Assembly (NCBI GenBank): GCA_964477035.1
Contig: CAYZCW010000004.1
Coordinates: 62,001-126,000 of the forward strand
Source: SLSG01 sp964477035
GTDB lineage: Bacteria > Bacteroidota > Bacteroidia > Bacteroidales > UBA7960
DNA length: 64,000 nucleotides
Direction: 5' to 3'
Shown here: in pieces, positions 41,609-50,854 of the stretch
Layout: each line of letters starts with the position of its first letter
Numbering within the stretch: the stretch's first letter is position 1
Notes under the pieces: generated by a model
What the model was told of the DNA's origin: nothing
The model's input: only the letters and a program-made list of their open reading frames with translations
Database searches by the model: none
Translations under genes and position numbers: made by a program

Positions 41609-43222
41609 TTATTCTTCATAGTCATAGGGCCGCTTGGTAACCGTCGGGATCTCGTCAAAATTGAACAGGGTGGGCGGGGTATCGACCTGCCACTCCAGGG
41701 TACGGCCATTCCATGGGTTCTTCTCGCTGGTTTTTTGCCCGTGCCTGGCCGAACGGACCAGGTTGATGAAGATGATCAGCAGCCCGGCCACCATGACCCA
41801 GGCCCCCAGGGAGGACAGGATGTTGCCCCCGTGGAAGCTCGGCAGGTAGTCGTAGTACCGGCGCGGCATGCCCATGATGCCCAGGTAGAACATGGGCAGG
41901 TAGAGGGCCAGAAAACCGATGAAGAACACCCCCCAGCCCATATTGGCCCAGTTGGCGTCGTACATGCGTCCGAACATCTTGGGGAACCAGTAGTGCACCG
42001 CCGCCATGAAGGCAAAGCCGGTGCCCCCGAATACAATGAAATGGAAATGGGCCACCACGAAGTGGGTGTCGTGCAGGTGCACATTCGTGGCCAGGCTGCC
42101 GAGGACCAGCCCGGTGAGGCCACCGATCATGAACACGAAGATGAAGGAGACGGCCCAGTAAAAGGGCGTCTGCATGATGAGGGAGCCGCGGTGCATCGTG
42201 CTGACCCAGTTAAAGACCTTGACGGCCGAGGGGATGGCAACCAGGAAGGTCAGGAAGGAAAAGGCGAACAGGGCCCTGCCGCTCATGCCCGAGGTGAACA
42301 TATGGTGTCCCCACACGAAGTATCCGACAAACGCAATGGCCATGGTGGACAGCACGATGGCCTTGTAGCCGAAGATGGTCTTGCGCGAGAAAACCGGGAT
42401 GATCTCGCTGATGGCGCCCATGGCCGGCAGGATCATGATGTATACGGCAGGGTGGGAGTAGATCCAGAACAGGTGCTGGTAGAGGATGGGGTCTCCCCCC
42501 AGGGCGGGATCGAAGAAACCGATGCCCAGGGTGCGCTCGGCCACGATCAGCAGCAGCGTGATGCCGATGACGGGGGTGGCCAGGATCTGGATCCAGGCCG
42601 TGCCGTAAAGCGTCCAGGGGAAGAGGGGCATTTTGAGCCATTTCATGCCCGGGGCACGCATGCGGTGGATGGTCACCACGAAGTTGATGCCCGTCAATAT
42701 GGACGAGAACCCCATCACGAAGGCCCCGAAAACGGCCGGCAGCACGTTGGTGGGGGTGCGGAAACTGTAGGGGGCATAAAAAGTCCATCCGGTATCGGGC
42801 GGTCCGTCTCCCATGAACTGGGAGGTGAGCACGATCAGGATGCCGATCACATACAGCCACCACGAAAGGAGGTTGATGCGCGGGAAGGCCACGTCCTTGG
42901 CCCCGATCATGATGGGCAGGAAGAAGTTCCCGAACACGGCGGGCAGGCCCGGCACCACGATGATGAAGATCATGATGATGCCGTGCAGGGTAAATAGGGC
43001 GTTGTAAGTCTGGGGTCCCATGATGGTGTACCCCGGGGCGATCAACTGGGTTTTCATCAGCAGGCCCAGGATGGCACCCACCGAGAAGAATCCCAGCATG
43101 GTGTAGAGGTAGAGCAAGCCGATCCGTTTGTGGTCGGTCGACAGGATCCATCCCAGGAACCCCTTATACCTGCCCTTGTAGTCAAGATAGCTGACGTGTT
43201 TGGCTGTGGATGCTTCAGACAT
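41609..43222 (-). CDS. coxA: Cytochrome c oxidase subunit I, A2 type
   Basis: The 537-residue catalytic subunit with about 12 helices. The low-spin heme and binuclear-centre ligands are visible, including GHHMFTSGM (CuB His pair, about residues 304-312) and HDTHFVVAHFHF (about 380-391). At the end of the D channel, the usual Glu (HPEVY) is replaced: the sequence is Y255-S256-H257-P258-A-V, the YSHPxV signature of A2-type oxidases such as that of Rhodothermus marinus. It reduces oxygen to water and pumps protons. The gene follows sco by 16 bp. Confidence 0.96.
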   Translation of the reverse strand: MSEASTAKHVSYLDYKGRYKGFLGWILSTDHKRIGLLYLYTMLGFFSVGAILGLLMKTQLIAPGYTIMGPQTYNALFTLHGIIMIFIIVVPGLPAVFGNFFLPIMIGAKDVAFPRINLLSWWLYVIGILIVLTSQFMGDGPPDTGWTFYAPYSFRTPTNVLPAVFGAFVMGFSSILTGINFVVTIHRMRAPGMKWLKMPLFPWTLYGTAWIQILATPVIGITLLLIVAERTLGIGFFDPALGGDPILYQHLFWIYSHPAVYIMILPAMGAISEIIPVFSRKTIFGYKAIVLSTMAIAFVGYFVWGHHMFTSGMSGRALFAFSFLTFLVAIPSAVKVFNWVSTMHRGSLIMQTPFYWAVSFIFVFMIGGLTGLVLGSLATNVHLHDTHFVVAHFHFIVFGGTGFAFMAAVHYWFPKMFGRMYDANWANMGWGVFFIGFLALYLPMFYLGIMGMPRRYYDYLPSFHGGNILSSLGAWVMVAGLLIIFINLVRSARHGQKTSEKNPWNGRTLEWQVDTPPTLFNFDEIPTVTKRPYDYEE

Positions 43223-43238
43223 GTTCTTGGCGTTTGTA

Positions 43239-44030
43239 TTATTCTGTCGTTCTTTTCCGTGGTTTCAGGATGATCAGCCCCAGCAGGATCACCAGGGCGA
43301 AGAAAAGGATCAGCGTGCCCGCGATCTTGGTGACGTTCAGCACGTATTGCTGCCCGGCGGGGTCGAAGGAATAGCAGTAAGCCAGCACCCGGCTGAAGGA
43401 AGGACCGGACCGGCCTTCGCTGGTTTCGATCACGGCCATTTTCAGGTCGATCGGCAGGAAATAGGTGCCGTGCAGGTAGCGTGTGATTTTGCCTTCCTTG
43501 CTGACGAAGATCATGGCGGCCGTATGCAGGAAGTCAAAGCCCGTGCGCTTGTATTTGAATCCCACCGCATCGGTCAGCCGCGCTATGTTGGCGCTGTCGG
43601 CCACGAAGAACCGCCAGCCGTCCGGATTGAAATCCTTTTTAACCAGGTGGTGGTAGTTGTTGCGGTTGGTGCGGGCCAGCTCGTAGCCCTCCCGGGGATC
43701 GAAGCTGATGTTGAGAATCTGAAAGTCCCTGCCCAGTTCCAGGTCGGAGACCGATACCACATCGGCCATGCCTTCCATGAAAGGGCTGCAGATGCCGGGG
43801 CAGCGGTAATACACCAGGGCAATCACCGTCGGTTTGTCCAGGAAGGAGTGCAGAAAAGCCTGGTTGCCCTCGGCATCGGTGAGCAGGATGTCCTCGGGAA
43901 GGTATTCATCCAGGCGCTCCACGATGCCGATCTCCGGTTCGTCCGGGTTGAAGGTGCGTGGCAGGGCTTCCTGGGCATGGGTCCCGGCAACGAGCAGCAG
44001 CAGGATGGCGGGAAGCAGAATGTGTTTCAT
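43239..44030 (-). CDS. SCO1/SenC/PrrC-family copper chaperone
   Basis: A 263-residue exported thioredoxin-fold protein that helps assemble the CuA site of subunit II. Signal peptide (about residues 1-19), copper-binding Cys pair in YRCPGICSPF (about 74-83) and the third ligand His in FLHTAAMIFV (about 172-181), plus a C-terminal membrane helix (about 236-256), which is an added anchor. Placed between the ACIII genes and coxA, consistent with oxidase assembly. A 102-bp gap containing a CCATCCGACG motif separates it from actF. Confidence 0.9.
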   Translation of the reverse strand: MKHILLPAILLLLVAGTHAQEALPRTFNPDEPEIGIVERLDEYLPEDILLTDAEGNQAFLHSFLDKPTVIALVYYRCPGICSPFMEGMADVVSVSDLELGRDFQILNISFDPREGYELARTNRNNYHHLVKKDFNPDGWRFFVADSANIARLTDAVGFKYKRTGFDFLHTAAMIFVSKEGKITRYLHGTYFLPIDLKMAVIETSEGRSGPSFSRVLAYCYSFDPAGQQYVLNVTKIAGTLILFFALVILLGLIILKPRKRTTE

Positions 44031-44074
44031 GGGACCGGTTGATTAAATGAATTGTCGTTCATGTTGCGATGGAA

Positions 44075-44084
44075 CCATCCGACG
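44075..44084 (+). repeat. CCATCCGACG motif between actF and sco
   Basis: Exact copy in the 102-bp intergenic space upstream (in transcription terms) of sco. Confidence 0.45.
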
Positions 44085-44132
44085 GAAACCCCCTGAATTG
44101 CATTCCATGTAAGAGGGCTCCCCGTATGTCGC

Positions 44133-45293
44133 CTACAGGTGGTGGTGCAGGCTTTCCTCCAGCTGGGGGTGGTTGCGCGGCACGATCAGCCGCCGCCGCA
44201 GGCACGCAAAGACCAGCAGCAGGAACAGCCCGGCATAGCCCAGCCACATGCCCGCCTCAATGAATCCGAATTTCGGCGGACCGTAGCTTCCCGGCATGAT
44301 CTGCACCCAGAGGCTCACCCAGAGCCCGGCCAGCAGCAGCACGCTGATGCCGGTCAGGACGGGTTCCCTTTTCCCGATGTCGTCGGCCATCATCACCACG
44401 AAGGGTATGGCAAAGTTCATAAACAATTCAGCGTAAAACAAGTATTTCCATTCGCCCAGAAAGCGGGGCGTATAATAGATGGTCAGTTCCGGGATGTTGG
44501 CATACCAGATGATGATAAACTGCATGAACCAGAGGTAGCCGAACACGATGCTGAAGCGGAATAGGTAACGGGCCAGGTCGTGGCGGTGCGCCTCGTTGAG
44601 GTGGGGGAAGTAGCCCAGCCTTCTGAGGAAAAGCAGCAGCAGGACGATGGCCGCCACCGCAAAGTACATGCTGGTGACCATGGCGCGGAAGCCGAACAGG
44701 GTGCTGTACCAGTGGGCATCGATGGTCATCACCCAGTCGATGGCCGCCATGGAGAAAAACAGGGCCGCCACGAAGATGAACACCTTGGCGTAATGCTTGC
44801 TCCTGACATAGGCCTTGCTGCCTCCTTCAAGGTCTTCCTGCAGGGCCAGCTGACGCAGGATGAGCACCAGGGGGATCCACAGCCCGAAATAGACAAGGAT
44901 GCGGATCATGTAAAACGGCACGTTGAGAAACGGGGCCTTGTGGGCGATGAGCTTGTCGGTCTCGGTGATGCCGGGCAGCGACCATTCATAGATATGCCCA
45001 AGCCCGAAGTACAGCAGCAGCATCAGCAGCAGGGCCGGGGGGATGAAGCTGCCCAGGGCGAGGGGAATGCGCTGGATCATGGCCGACCAGGAGGAGCCTG
45101 TGATGAACTGGATGCTGTAGAACAACATGGCCCCGATGCTGAGCGTCAGAAAGTACATATTGTTGAGCAGCACGTTGGACCAGGTCCGGGAGGGGTCGGT
45201 GGCCAGGCCGGCGGCCACGGCGGCCACGCCGAGGAGGATCAGCATGGCGATGACGGCCTTCAGGGTTTTTGTGGGGGTAAAGCGTTCGTCCAT
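44133..45293 (-). CDS. actF: Alternative complex III subunit ActF (NrfD-like quinol-binding membrane subunit)
   Basis: A 386-residue membrane protein with about ten helices, homologous to ActC/NrfD-type subunits but in the ActF position. It forms part of the membrane arm of the quinol:cytochrome c oxidoreductase that replaces the bc1 complex. Start MDERFTPTKTLKAV and the pattern HYAKVFIFVAALFFSMAAID are typical. It ends the act gene block; 12 bp separate it from actE. Confidence 0.9.
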   Translation of the reverse strand: MDERFTPTKTLKAVIAMLILLGVAAVAAGLATDPSRTWSNVLLNNMYFLTLSIGAMLFYSIQFITGSSWSAMIQRIPLALGSFIPPALLLMLLLYFGLGHIYEWSLPGITETDKLIAHKAPFLNVPFYMIRILVYFGLWIPLVLILRQLALQEDLEGGSKAYVRSKHYAKVFIFVAALFFSMAAIDWVMTIDAHWYSTLFGFRAMVTSMYFAVAAIVLLLLFLRRLGYFPHLNEAHRHDLARYLFRFSIVFGYLWFMQFIIIWYANIPELTIYYTPRFLGEWKYLFYAELFMNFAIPFVVMMADDIGKREPVLTGISVLLLAGLWVSLWVQIMPGSYGPPKFGFIEAGMWLGYAGLFLLLVFACLRRRLIVPRNHPQLEESLHHHL

Positions 45294-45305
45294 GGTGGGA
45301 TGGGT

Positions 45306-45893
45306 TTACTTTTCCTGGATCACTTGTTCGATGAAAGCCACGATCTTCCAACGGTCCGCCGGCTGGATCAGGGACCCGTGGGCCCCCATCACGCCCCATC
45401 CCGTGGTGATCACATGGTAGGTCTCTCCGGAAGGCTGGGCCACGATGGCGGGATCCAGGAGGGAGGTGGGGGGGATGATGTACTTTCCGCTTACATGGAG
45501 GTTGCCCTGGCCATCGCCCTCCACGCCGTGGCAGTTGGCACAAAAGATCCCGTAAAGCTCCTGCCCCCGTGCGAGCAATTCTTCCGTGGACTCCAGCGGG
45601 TTCGTCAGCTCCCTGCCGGCCCGGATCCGTCCTTCTTCCCCGGCGGGATAGTGGTAGGGAACCCGGTCGGTCGGGATGGTGCCGGGCACGGGTTCGCGCA
45701 TGGTTTTGCCGTCTTCCGTAACCGGATTGTCCGACCAGGTGTTGTAGGCCGGGCTGTGGGCCATGTCCGGAAAATATTCACGGCCCTTGTCCATGCGGGT
45801 GCGGTCGCAGGCGAACAGCACCGATGCGGCAAGCAGGGCGAGCAGGACCGGCATCCTGTACGTTCGGGTAAGGGGCGTTGGGTTGGGTCGCAT
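45306..45893 (-). CDS. actE: Alternative complex III subunit ActE, monoheme cytochrome c lipoprotein
   Basis: A 195-residue lipoprotein cytochrome: hydrophobic signal ending LLAASVLFAC (lipid-modified Cys about residue 29) and one heme-binding site CANCH (about 118-122) with a later Met as likely sixth ligand. The frame stays open further upstream, but ATG 45893 (MRPNPTPLTRTYRM) is preferred because it sits just after the actD stop (13-bp gap) and gives a normal lipoprotein signal. Confidence 0.9.
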   Translation of the reverse strand: MRPNPTPLTRTYRMPVLLALLAASVLFACDRTRMDKGREYFPDMAHSPAYNTWSDNPVTEDGKTMREPVPGTIPTDRVPYHYPAGEEGRIRAGRELTNPLESTEELLARGQELYGIFCANCHGVEGDGQGNLHVSGKYIIPPTSLLDPAIVAQPSGETYHVITTGWGVMGAHGSLIQPADRWKIVAFIEQVIQEK

Positions 45894-45906
45894 AGGCTCC
45901 AGTATT

Positions 45907-46419
45907 TTATTCGGATGGTTCATTTTCGATGATTTCCTCGGCCCCGCTTTCGCTGAGCCATTGTTTGATCTCGCCGGGGTTGAAGTTTTCATCCAGCACC
46001 AGGTAAAAACGGTCGTCCAGGGTCCGTGGGCCCGGCAGGGAGACTTCCTTGCCCGGGAACAACCTGGTGCGTCCGAGGAAGGCGAAGGTGGACGCTCCCC
46101 CGGTGACCAGGATGGCCAGCAGGAACATGGCCACCACCATGGGTGGAAAGCTGAATATGGGCTTGCCGCCGTACCTCAGGGGATAGTCGATCACGGCCAC
46201 GTAGTAGATGAAGGCAAAGGTGGCCACTACGGTAAACAGCCCGACCAGAACCGAGAGGTAGGGAAGGCGCGACTCCCGCGTAAAGTTCCTGATCAGGTCG
46301 TGGTTGGCGCAGGGGCCATAAATGTCGCGGATGTTGACCCCGTTCTCCCGGAGCTTTTTCAGGGCGGTCAGCAGCACCGACTCATCCCGGAATACGGCGG
46401 TGATCTGTTTAGCGTTCAT
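45907..46419 (-). CDS. actD: Alternative complex III subunit ActD (DUF3341)
   Basis: A 170-residue protein with an N-terminal soluble region (TAVFRDESVLLTALKKLREN) and two membrane helices (about residues 50-75 and 90-115). DUF3341 proteins are ActD subunits of ACIII. ATG 46419 is chosen (MNAKQITAVF), which overlaps the end of actC by 11 bp. Confidence 0.9.
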   Translation of the reverse strand: MNAKQITAVFRDESVLLTALKKLRENGVNIRDIYGPCANHDLIRNFTRESRLPYLSVLVGLFTVVATFAFIYYVAVIDYPLRYGGKPIFSFPPMVVAMFLLAILVTGGASTFAFLGRTRLFPGKEVSLPGPRTLDDRFYLVLDENFNPGEIKQWLSESGAEEIIENEPSE

Positions 46420-47788
46420 GGTCTTGCGTGGTTTTTTCGTTTGCATGGCCCTGGCGGGAGATGGGCTTGACTTCGTTCACGGCGACGATGGGGATGTAAC
46501 GGACGAACATCAGCATCCCGCAGGTGAACAATCCGAAGGTTCCCAGGTAGATCCCGATGTCCACCATGGTCGGATGGTAGGCCGTCCAGCTCGATGGCAG
46601 GAAGTCCTGCGCCAGGGAGGAGATCAGGATGATGTAGCGCTCGAACCACATCCCGATGTTGATGATGACCGACACCAGGAACAGCACCACGAGGTTCTGC
46701 CGGGCCTTTCTGAACCAGAAAAGCTGGGGGATGATGGCATTGAAGGCGAACATGATCCAGAAGGCGGTGGAGAAGGTGCCGGAGGCCCGGGCGTGGAAGA
46801 AGGTATGGAGCTCATATTCCACCCCCGAATACCAGGCAATGAACAGCTCGGTGACGTATGCCAGGCCGATGACCAGCGAGCCGTACTTGAGCACGTGGGC
46901 GATGTTGTCCAGGTGTTTTTCGGTCACATAGTCGTAGAGGTTGAATGCCTTCCGGAAAAGGATCATGAGGGTGAGTACCATGGCGAATCCCGAGAAAATG
47001 GCCCCGACAAAGAAATAGGGTGGCAGGATGGTGGCGTGCCAGCCCGGAAGGACCGAGACGGCGAAGTCGAGCGCCACGATGGTATGTACCGAAATGACCA
47101 GGGGTGCCGCGAGGCCGCCGAGCAGCTTCATCAGCGTTTCATACCGGTTGTAGGTATAGAGGGATCCGTCCCAGCCCAGGCTGAACATGCCATAGAGGAA
47201 CCGCCCCACCTTGTTTTTTGTCCGCTGCCGGATCGTGGCCAGGTCGGGCACCATGCCCAGGTACCACAGCATGATGGAGGTAATCAGGTAAGTGGTGATG
47301 GCCAGTACATCCCAGAACAGGGGGGAATTGAAGTTGAGCCACAGCAGCCGGGTGTTGGGGTAGGGCAGGATGTAAAAGGCCAGCCAGGGCCGTCCCATGT
47401 GCAGCAAGGGGAACATCGCGGCACAGACCACCGCAAAGACCGTCATGGCCTCGGCGGCGCGGTTGATGGACCCTGCCCATTTCTGCCTGAACACCAGGAA
47501 AAAGATCGTGAAGGCGGTGCCGGCATGGCCGATCCCGATCCACCATACGAAGTTGATGATGTCCCAGCCCCAGGCGACGCTGTTGGTCAGCCCCCAGGTG
47601 CCGAGGCCCTCGGCGAGCGACATGTACACGGCCCAGGCACCGATGGCCAGCAGGATGGTGCCGATGGTCATCCCGGCGAACCACCACAACGGGGTCTTGC
47701 CTTCGACGGTGGCCAGCAGCTCGCCGGTGATCTGGCCGTAGGACTTGTTCCCCTTGACAAGGGCTACAGATGTTTCGTTGCTGAGCAT
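46409..47788 (-). CDS. actC: Alternative complex III subunit ActC (NrfD-like)
   Basis: A 459-residue integral membrane protein of the NrfD/PsrC family with about ten helices; it is the quinol-oxidising membrane subunit next to the iron-sulfur protein ActB. Typical motifs are TNSVAWGWDIINFVWWIGIG (about residues 67-86) and GRPWLAFYILPYPN (about 131-144). It is 10 bp after actB and overlaps actD. Confidence 0.92.
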   Translation of the reverse strand: MLSNETSVALVKGNKSYGQITGELLATVEGKTPLWWFAGMTIGTILLAIGAWAVYMSLAEGLGTWGLTNSVAWGWDIINFVWWIGIGHAGTAFTIFFLVFRQKWAGSINRAAEAMTVFAVVCAAMFPLLHMGRPWLAFYILPYPNTRLLWLNFNSPLFWDVLAITTYLITSIMLWYLGMVPDLATIRQRTKNKVGRFLYGMFSLGWDGSLYTYNRYETLMKLLGGLAAPLVISVHTIVALDFAVSVLPGWHATILPPYFFVGAIFSGFAMVLTLMILFRKAFNLYDYVTEKHLDNIAHVLKYGSLVIGLAYVTELFIAWYSGVEYELHTFFHARASGTFSTAFWIMFAFNAIIPQLFWFRKARQNLVVLFLVSVIINIGMWFERYIILISSLAQDFLPSSWTAYHPTMVDIGIYLGTFGLFTCGMLMFVRYIPIVAVNEVKPISRQGHANEKTTQDHER

Positions 47789-47798
47789 GGACGGGAGG

Positions 47799-50771
47799 TT
47801 AGGTTCGGTTTGTTTCTTTGGGGTTTCGGATCTTCGTCAGGTAGCCTACCGAGGGCAGGGTATGCAGTTCCTCAAGCAGGTGGTAGTTGCGCGGGTCCCT
47901 GATGAGCTGGGAAACGCGGCTGTCCTTGTCGTTCAGGTCGCCGAATACCAGGGCGCCCGTCGGACAGGCCTGCAGGCAGGCCGGGCGGATCTCCCCGTCC
48001 CGGAGCCTTCTTTTCTCGTTCTTGGCCCGGAGTTTGGCCTCCTGGATGCGCTGCACACAGAAGGAGCACTTCTCGACCACCCCGCGCTCACGCACGGTCA
48101 CGTCCGGATTGAGGACCATGCGCCCCAGCTCGGTGGTGGTGTGGGTGTTGAACTTCTCCCGGGTGGCGTATTCGTACCAATTGAAACGGCGCACTTTGTA
48201 AGGGCAGTTGTTGATGCAGTACTTGGTGCCCACGCAGCGGTTGTAAGTGATCTGGTTGATGCCCTCCTGGCTGTGGGTGGTGGCAGCCACCGGGCAGACG
48301 TTTTCACAGGGGGCGTGGTCGCAGTGCTGGCACATCAGGGGCTGGAAGACCACGCCCGGGTTGGCTGCATCTCCCGTATAGTACCTGTCTATGCGCATCC
48401 AGTGCATGATGCGCCGCCTTCTTACCTGATCCTGTCCGATCACCGGGATATTGTTCTCGCTCTGGCAGGCGATCACGCAGGCGCTGCATCCTGTGCAGGC
48501 ATTCAGGTCGACCATCAGGGCCCAGTGGTGTCCCTCGTGAGGCACTTCCGGGTAGAGGGTGTTCATATGCTTGAGGTGGTAGGCCCTCAGTTCATTGCCT
48601 GCGGCGGGATCCTCCCGGTATTTGTCCAGGGTGGATTCCCGGACGATGGCACGGCCCTCCATGGAGAAGTGGGTCTGGGTGCGTGCGAAGGCGTGGCCGC
48701 TGCCGGTTCTGACCCACTGGCTTATCGAGCCGTTCCTGAGCCTCCCGTTGCCGTTTGGCCTGTACAGCAGAAAGGCGTTGCCGCCCCTGTTGTCGGCACT
48801 CTTGCCGGCATGGGTCCGCCCATAGCCAAGGGCAATGGACAAGCAGCCTGCGGCCTGCCCGGGCTGGATGAGCACGGGCACACTGAGCTTGTCGTTGATC
48901 CGCAGCCTGTCTCCTTCGGCCAGCCCCAGTTCCTGTGCCGTCTCCGGGGCCACCGCAGCGAAATTGTCCCAGGTGACCGAACTCACCGGGTCGGGAAGTT
49001 CCTGCAACCAGGGGTTGTTGGCATCGGTGCCATCCCCCAGGGAAATGCCGGCATAAACCTCGTATTCCAGGCCGTCACTCAGGGAAGCGTCCGCCAGGCG
49101 CTCCCGGGCGGCCGGCAGGGCGGAGGCATTGTAGGCGGGCGGGCTCCCTTCTGTGGCAGGGTTTTCGTGAATGCCCGACTGCAGCGATTCCACCCAGAAA
49201 CTTTCAAAGGAAAGGTGGGTGGACTGCTGCGGAAAGATGGCTTCCTCCCAGTGTGTCCGGATGTACCCGTGAAAGTCTTCCTCCCGGCCCAGCCACTGCA
49301 GCAGGCCGTCCTGGAAGGAACGGGTGCTGAACAGGGGGTGGATCAGGGGCTGGGCGAGGCTGTAGGAGCCGGTTTTGAAACTGGCATCGTTCCAGGCCTC
49401 CAGGTAGTGGTGGTCGGGCAGGACAAAGTCGCAGGCCAGGGCCGTTTCGTCTTTTGTGGTGGCAAAGGAAACACTCAGGGCCGTCTGTTTCAGTCCCTCG
49501 AGAAACCCTTCCGGGTCATGATAATGGTACAGGGGATTGCTGCGGTAACAAAGGAGGGCGGCCACCTGCCCCTGCTTCATGTCCTCCACGAGTTGTTCAA
49601 AGGCCTTTTCGTCGGATTGCCCTGCGTGGTAGGTGCAGCCGGGGTCGATGGTGGTGCCGTAGCTGCCAGCCATGTGGTTGATGGCGTTGACCAGCCCCTG
49701 CATGTCGGTGTCGTCGTGCCCGCAGACCACCAGGGTGTTGCCGTGGTGCTCCAGGATGTCCCGGGCCAAAACGTCCACATCGTAAAGGGCGGTGGTATGG
49801 CTTCCGGAGGAGGGGCTGCCGGTTGCGCGGGCCAGTGCGTCATGGAGGGCCAGCAGCACCTGCTTTTCTTCCGATGGTTTGAGCGGGATGCGTTCATCGG
49901 CATTGGCCCCGGTCAGGGACAGCCGGCTTTCGAATTGAATGTGGCGCGACATGGGTGCGTTTTCTTCCAAGGGCCTGCGCCGGGTGGCATAGTCCCTAGC
50001 AAACTCAATGGGGGAGAGCCAGGTTCCCAGGAAGTCCGCGCTGAAACCGATGACCAGGCTGGCTTTGCCGAAGCGGTAGGAGGGGATCACGGCCTGTCCG
50101 AAATCGAGCCGGTGGGCTTCGCGGATCGCCGCATAGGAGACGGGGTCCCAGATCACCACCTCCAGACCGGGGATGTGGTCCACGGCTTCATTGATCAGGG
50201 CCCTGGTCGATGGGCTCAGCAGGGTCGGGGTCAGCAGGACCTTGCGTCGGCTGCCGTCCTGTCCCATGAGCTGTTGGATGATGTCCCGGTCGGCCTCATC
50301 CCAGCTGACAGGTGCACCCTTTTTCAGAGGCTCCCGGTAGCGGCCCCCGCTGTCGTAAAGGCTCAGCACGGACGCCTGCACCCTGGCGGAAGTTCCCCCC
50401 CCCGTGATGGAAGAAAGGGGATTGCCCTCGATTTTGATGGGGCGGCCGTCCCGGTTCCTGACAAGCACCGGGCAGTACTCGTTTCCAAGCATGAAGGTGG
50501 AGGCATACCAGGAAGCCATGCCCGGCACCAGCTCTTCGGGTTGGTTTAGGTAGGGGATGGCTTTTTTAACCGGGTTTTCGCAGGCCGACAACACGGTGGC
50601 CGACACGAAACTGATCCCGCACCACTTGAGGAAGTCCCTGCGGGAAGCGGACAACTTGTCGGATCGTCCTGCCAGCAGCTCGACCGGGGAGACTGGTTCT
50701 TCCTCCGGCGCGAGGGATGCCGGCTTGCCCGGTCCCAGTTCTTCAATGCTTTTCCAGTATTTCTTTTCCAT
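47799..50771 (-). CDS. actB: Alternative complex III subunit ActB (molybdopterin-like plus iron-sulfur subunit)
   Basis: A 990-residue fusion of a molybdopterin-oxidoreductase-like region (about residues 1-700) and a four-cluster ferredoxin region (about 750-960). A Tat-like N-terminus reads SASRRDFLKWCG. In known ACIII the first part carries no Mo cofactor. Cluster-binding Cys groups are CTGCSACVIAC, CQHCDHAPCENVCP, CVGTKYCINNCP and CSFCVQRI...CLQACP. It takes electrons from quinol oxidised in ActC and hands them to the hemes of ActA. Confidence 0.93.
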   Translation of the reverse strand: MEKKYWKSIEELGPGKPASLAPEEEPVSPVELLAGRSDKLSASRRDFLKWCGISFVSATVLSACENPVKKAIPYLNQPEELVPGMASWYASTFMLGNEYCPVLVRNRDGRPIKIEGNPLSSITGGGTSARVQASVLSLYDSGGRYREPLKKGAPVSWDEADRDIIQQLMGQDGSRRKVLLTPTLLSPSTRALINEAVDHIPGLEVVIWDPVSYAAIREAHRLDFGQAVIPSYRFGKASLVIGFSADFLGTWLSPIEFARDYATRRRPLEENAPMSRHIQFESRLSLTGANADERIPLKPSEEKQVLLALHDALARATGSPSSGSHTTALYDVDVLARDILEHHGNTLVVCGHDDTDMQGLVNAINHMAGSYGTTIDPGCTYHAGQSDEKAFEQLVEDMKQGQVAALLCYRSNPLYHYHDPEGFLEGLKQTALSVSFATTKDETALACDFVLPDHHYLEAWNDASFKTGSYSLAQPLIHPLFSTRSFQDGLLQWLGREEDFHGYIRTHWEEAIFPQQSTHLSFESFWVESLQSGIHENPATEGSPPAYNASALPAARERLADASLSDGLEYEVYAGISLGDGTDANNPWLQELPDPVSSVTWDNFAAVAPETAQELGLAEGDRLRINDKLSVPVLIQPGQAAGCLSIALGYGRTHAGKSADNRGGNAFLLYRPNGNGRLRNGSISQWVRTGSGHAFARTQTHFSMEGRAIVRESTLDKYREDPAAGNELRAYHLKHMNTLYPEVPHEGHHWALMVDLNACTGCSACVIACQSENNIPVIGQDQVRRRRIMHWMRIDRYYTGDAANPGVVFQPLMCQHCDHAPCENVCPVAATTHSQEGINQITYNRCVGTKYCINNCPYKVRRFNWYEYATREKFNTHTTTELGRMVLNPDVTVRERGVVEKCSFCVQRIQEAKLRAKNEKRRLRDGEIRPACLQACPTGALVFGDLNDKDSRVSQLIRDPRNYHLLEELHTLPSVGYLTKIRNPKETNRT

Positions 50772-50854
50772 GATGATATGCTGTGTGAAACCCTGACATC
50801 AGTTCATTCGGGCGGAACCTTCTGCCCTTCTTCAGCCAGCCTGCCGGCTGCCTG

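Noticed and set aside
47745..50549. 934-codon open frame on the plus strand
   Set aside because: Shadow of actB, whose iron-sulfur motifs are on the minus strand.
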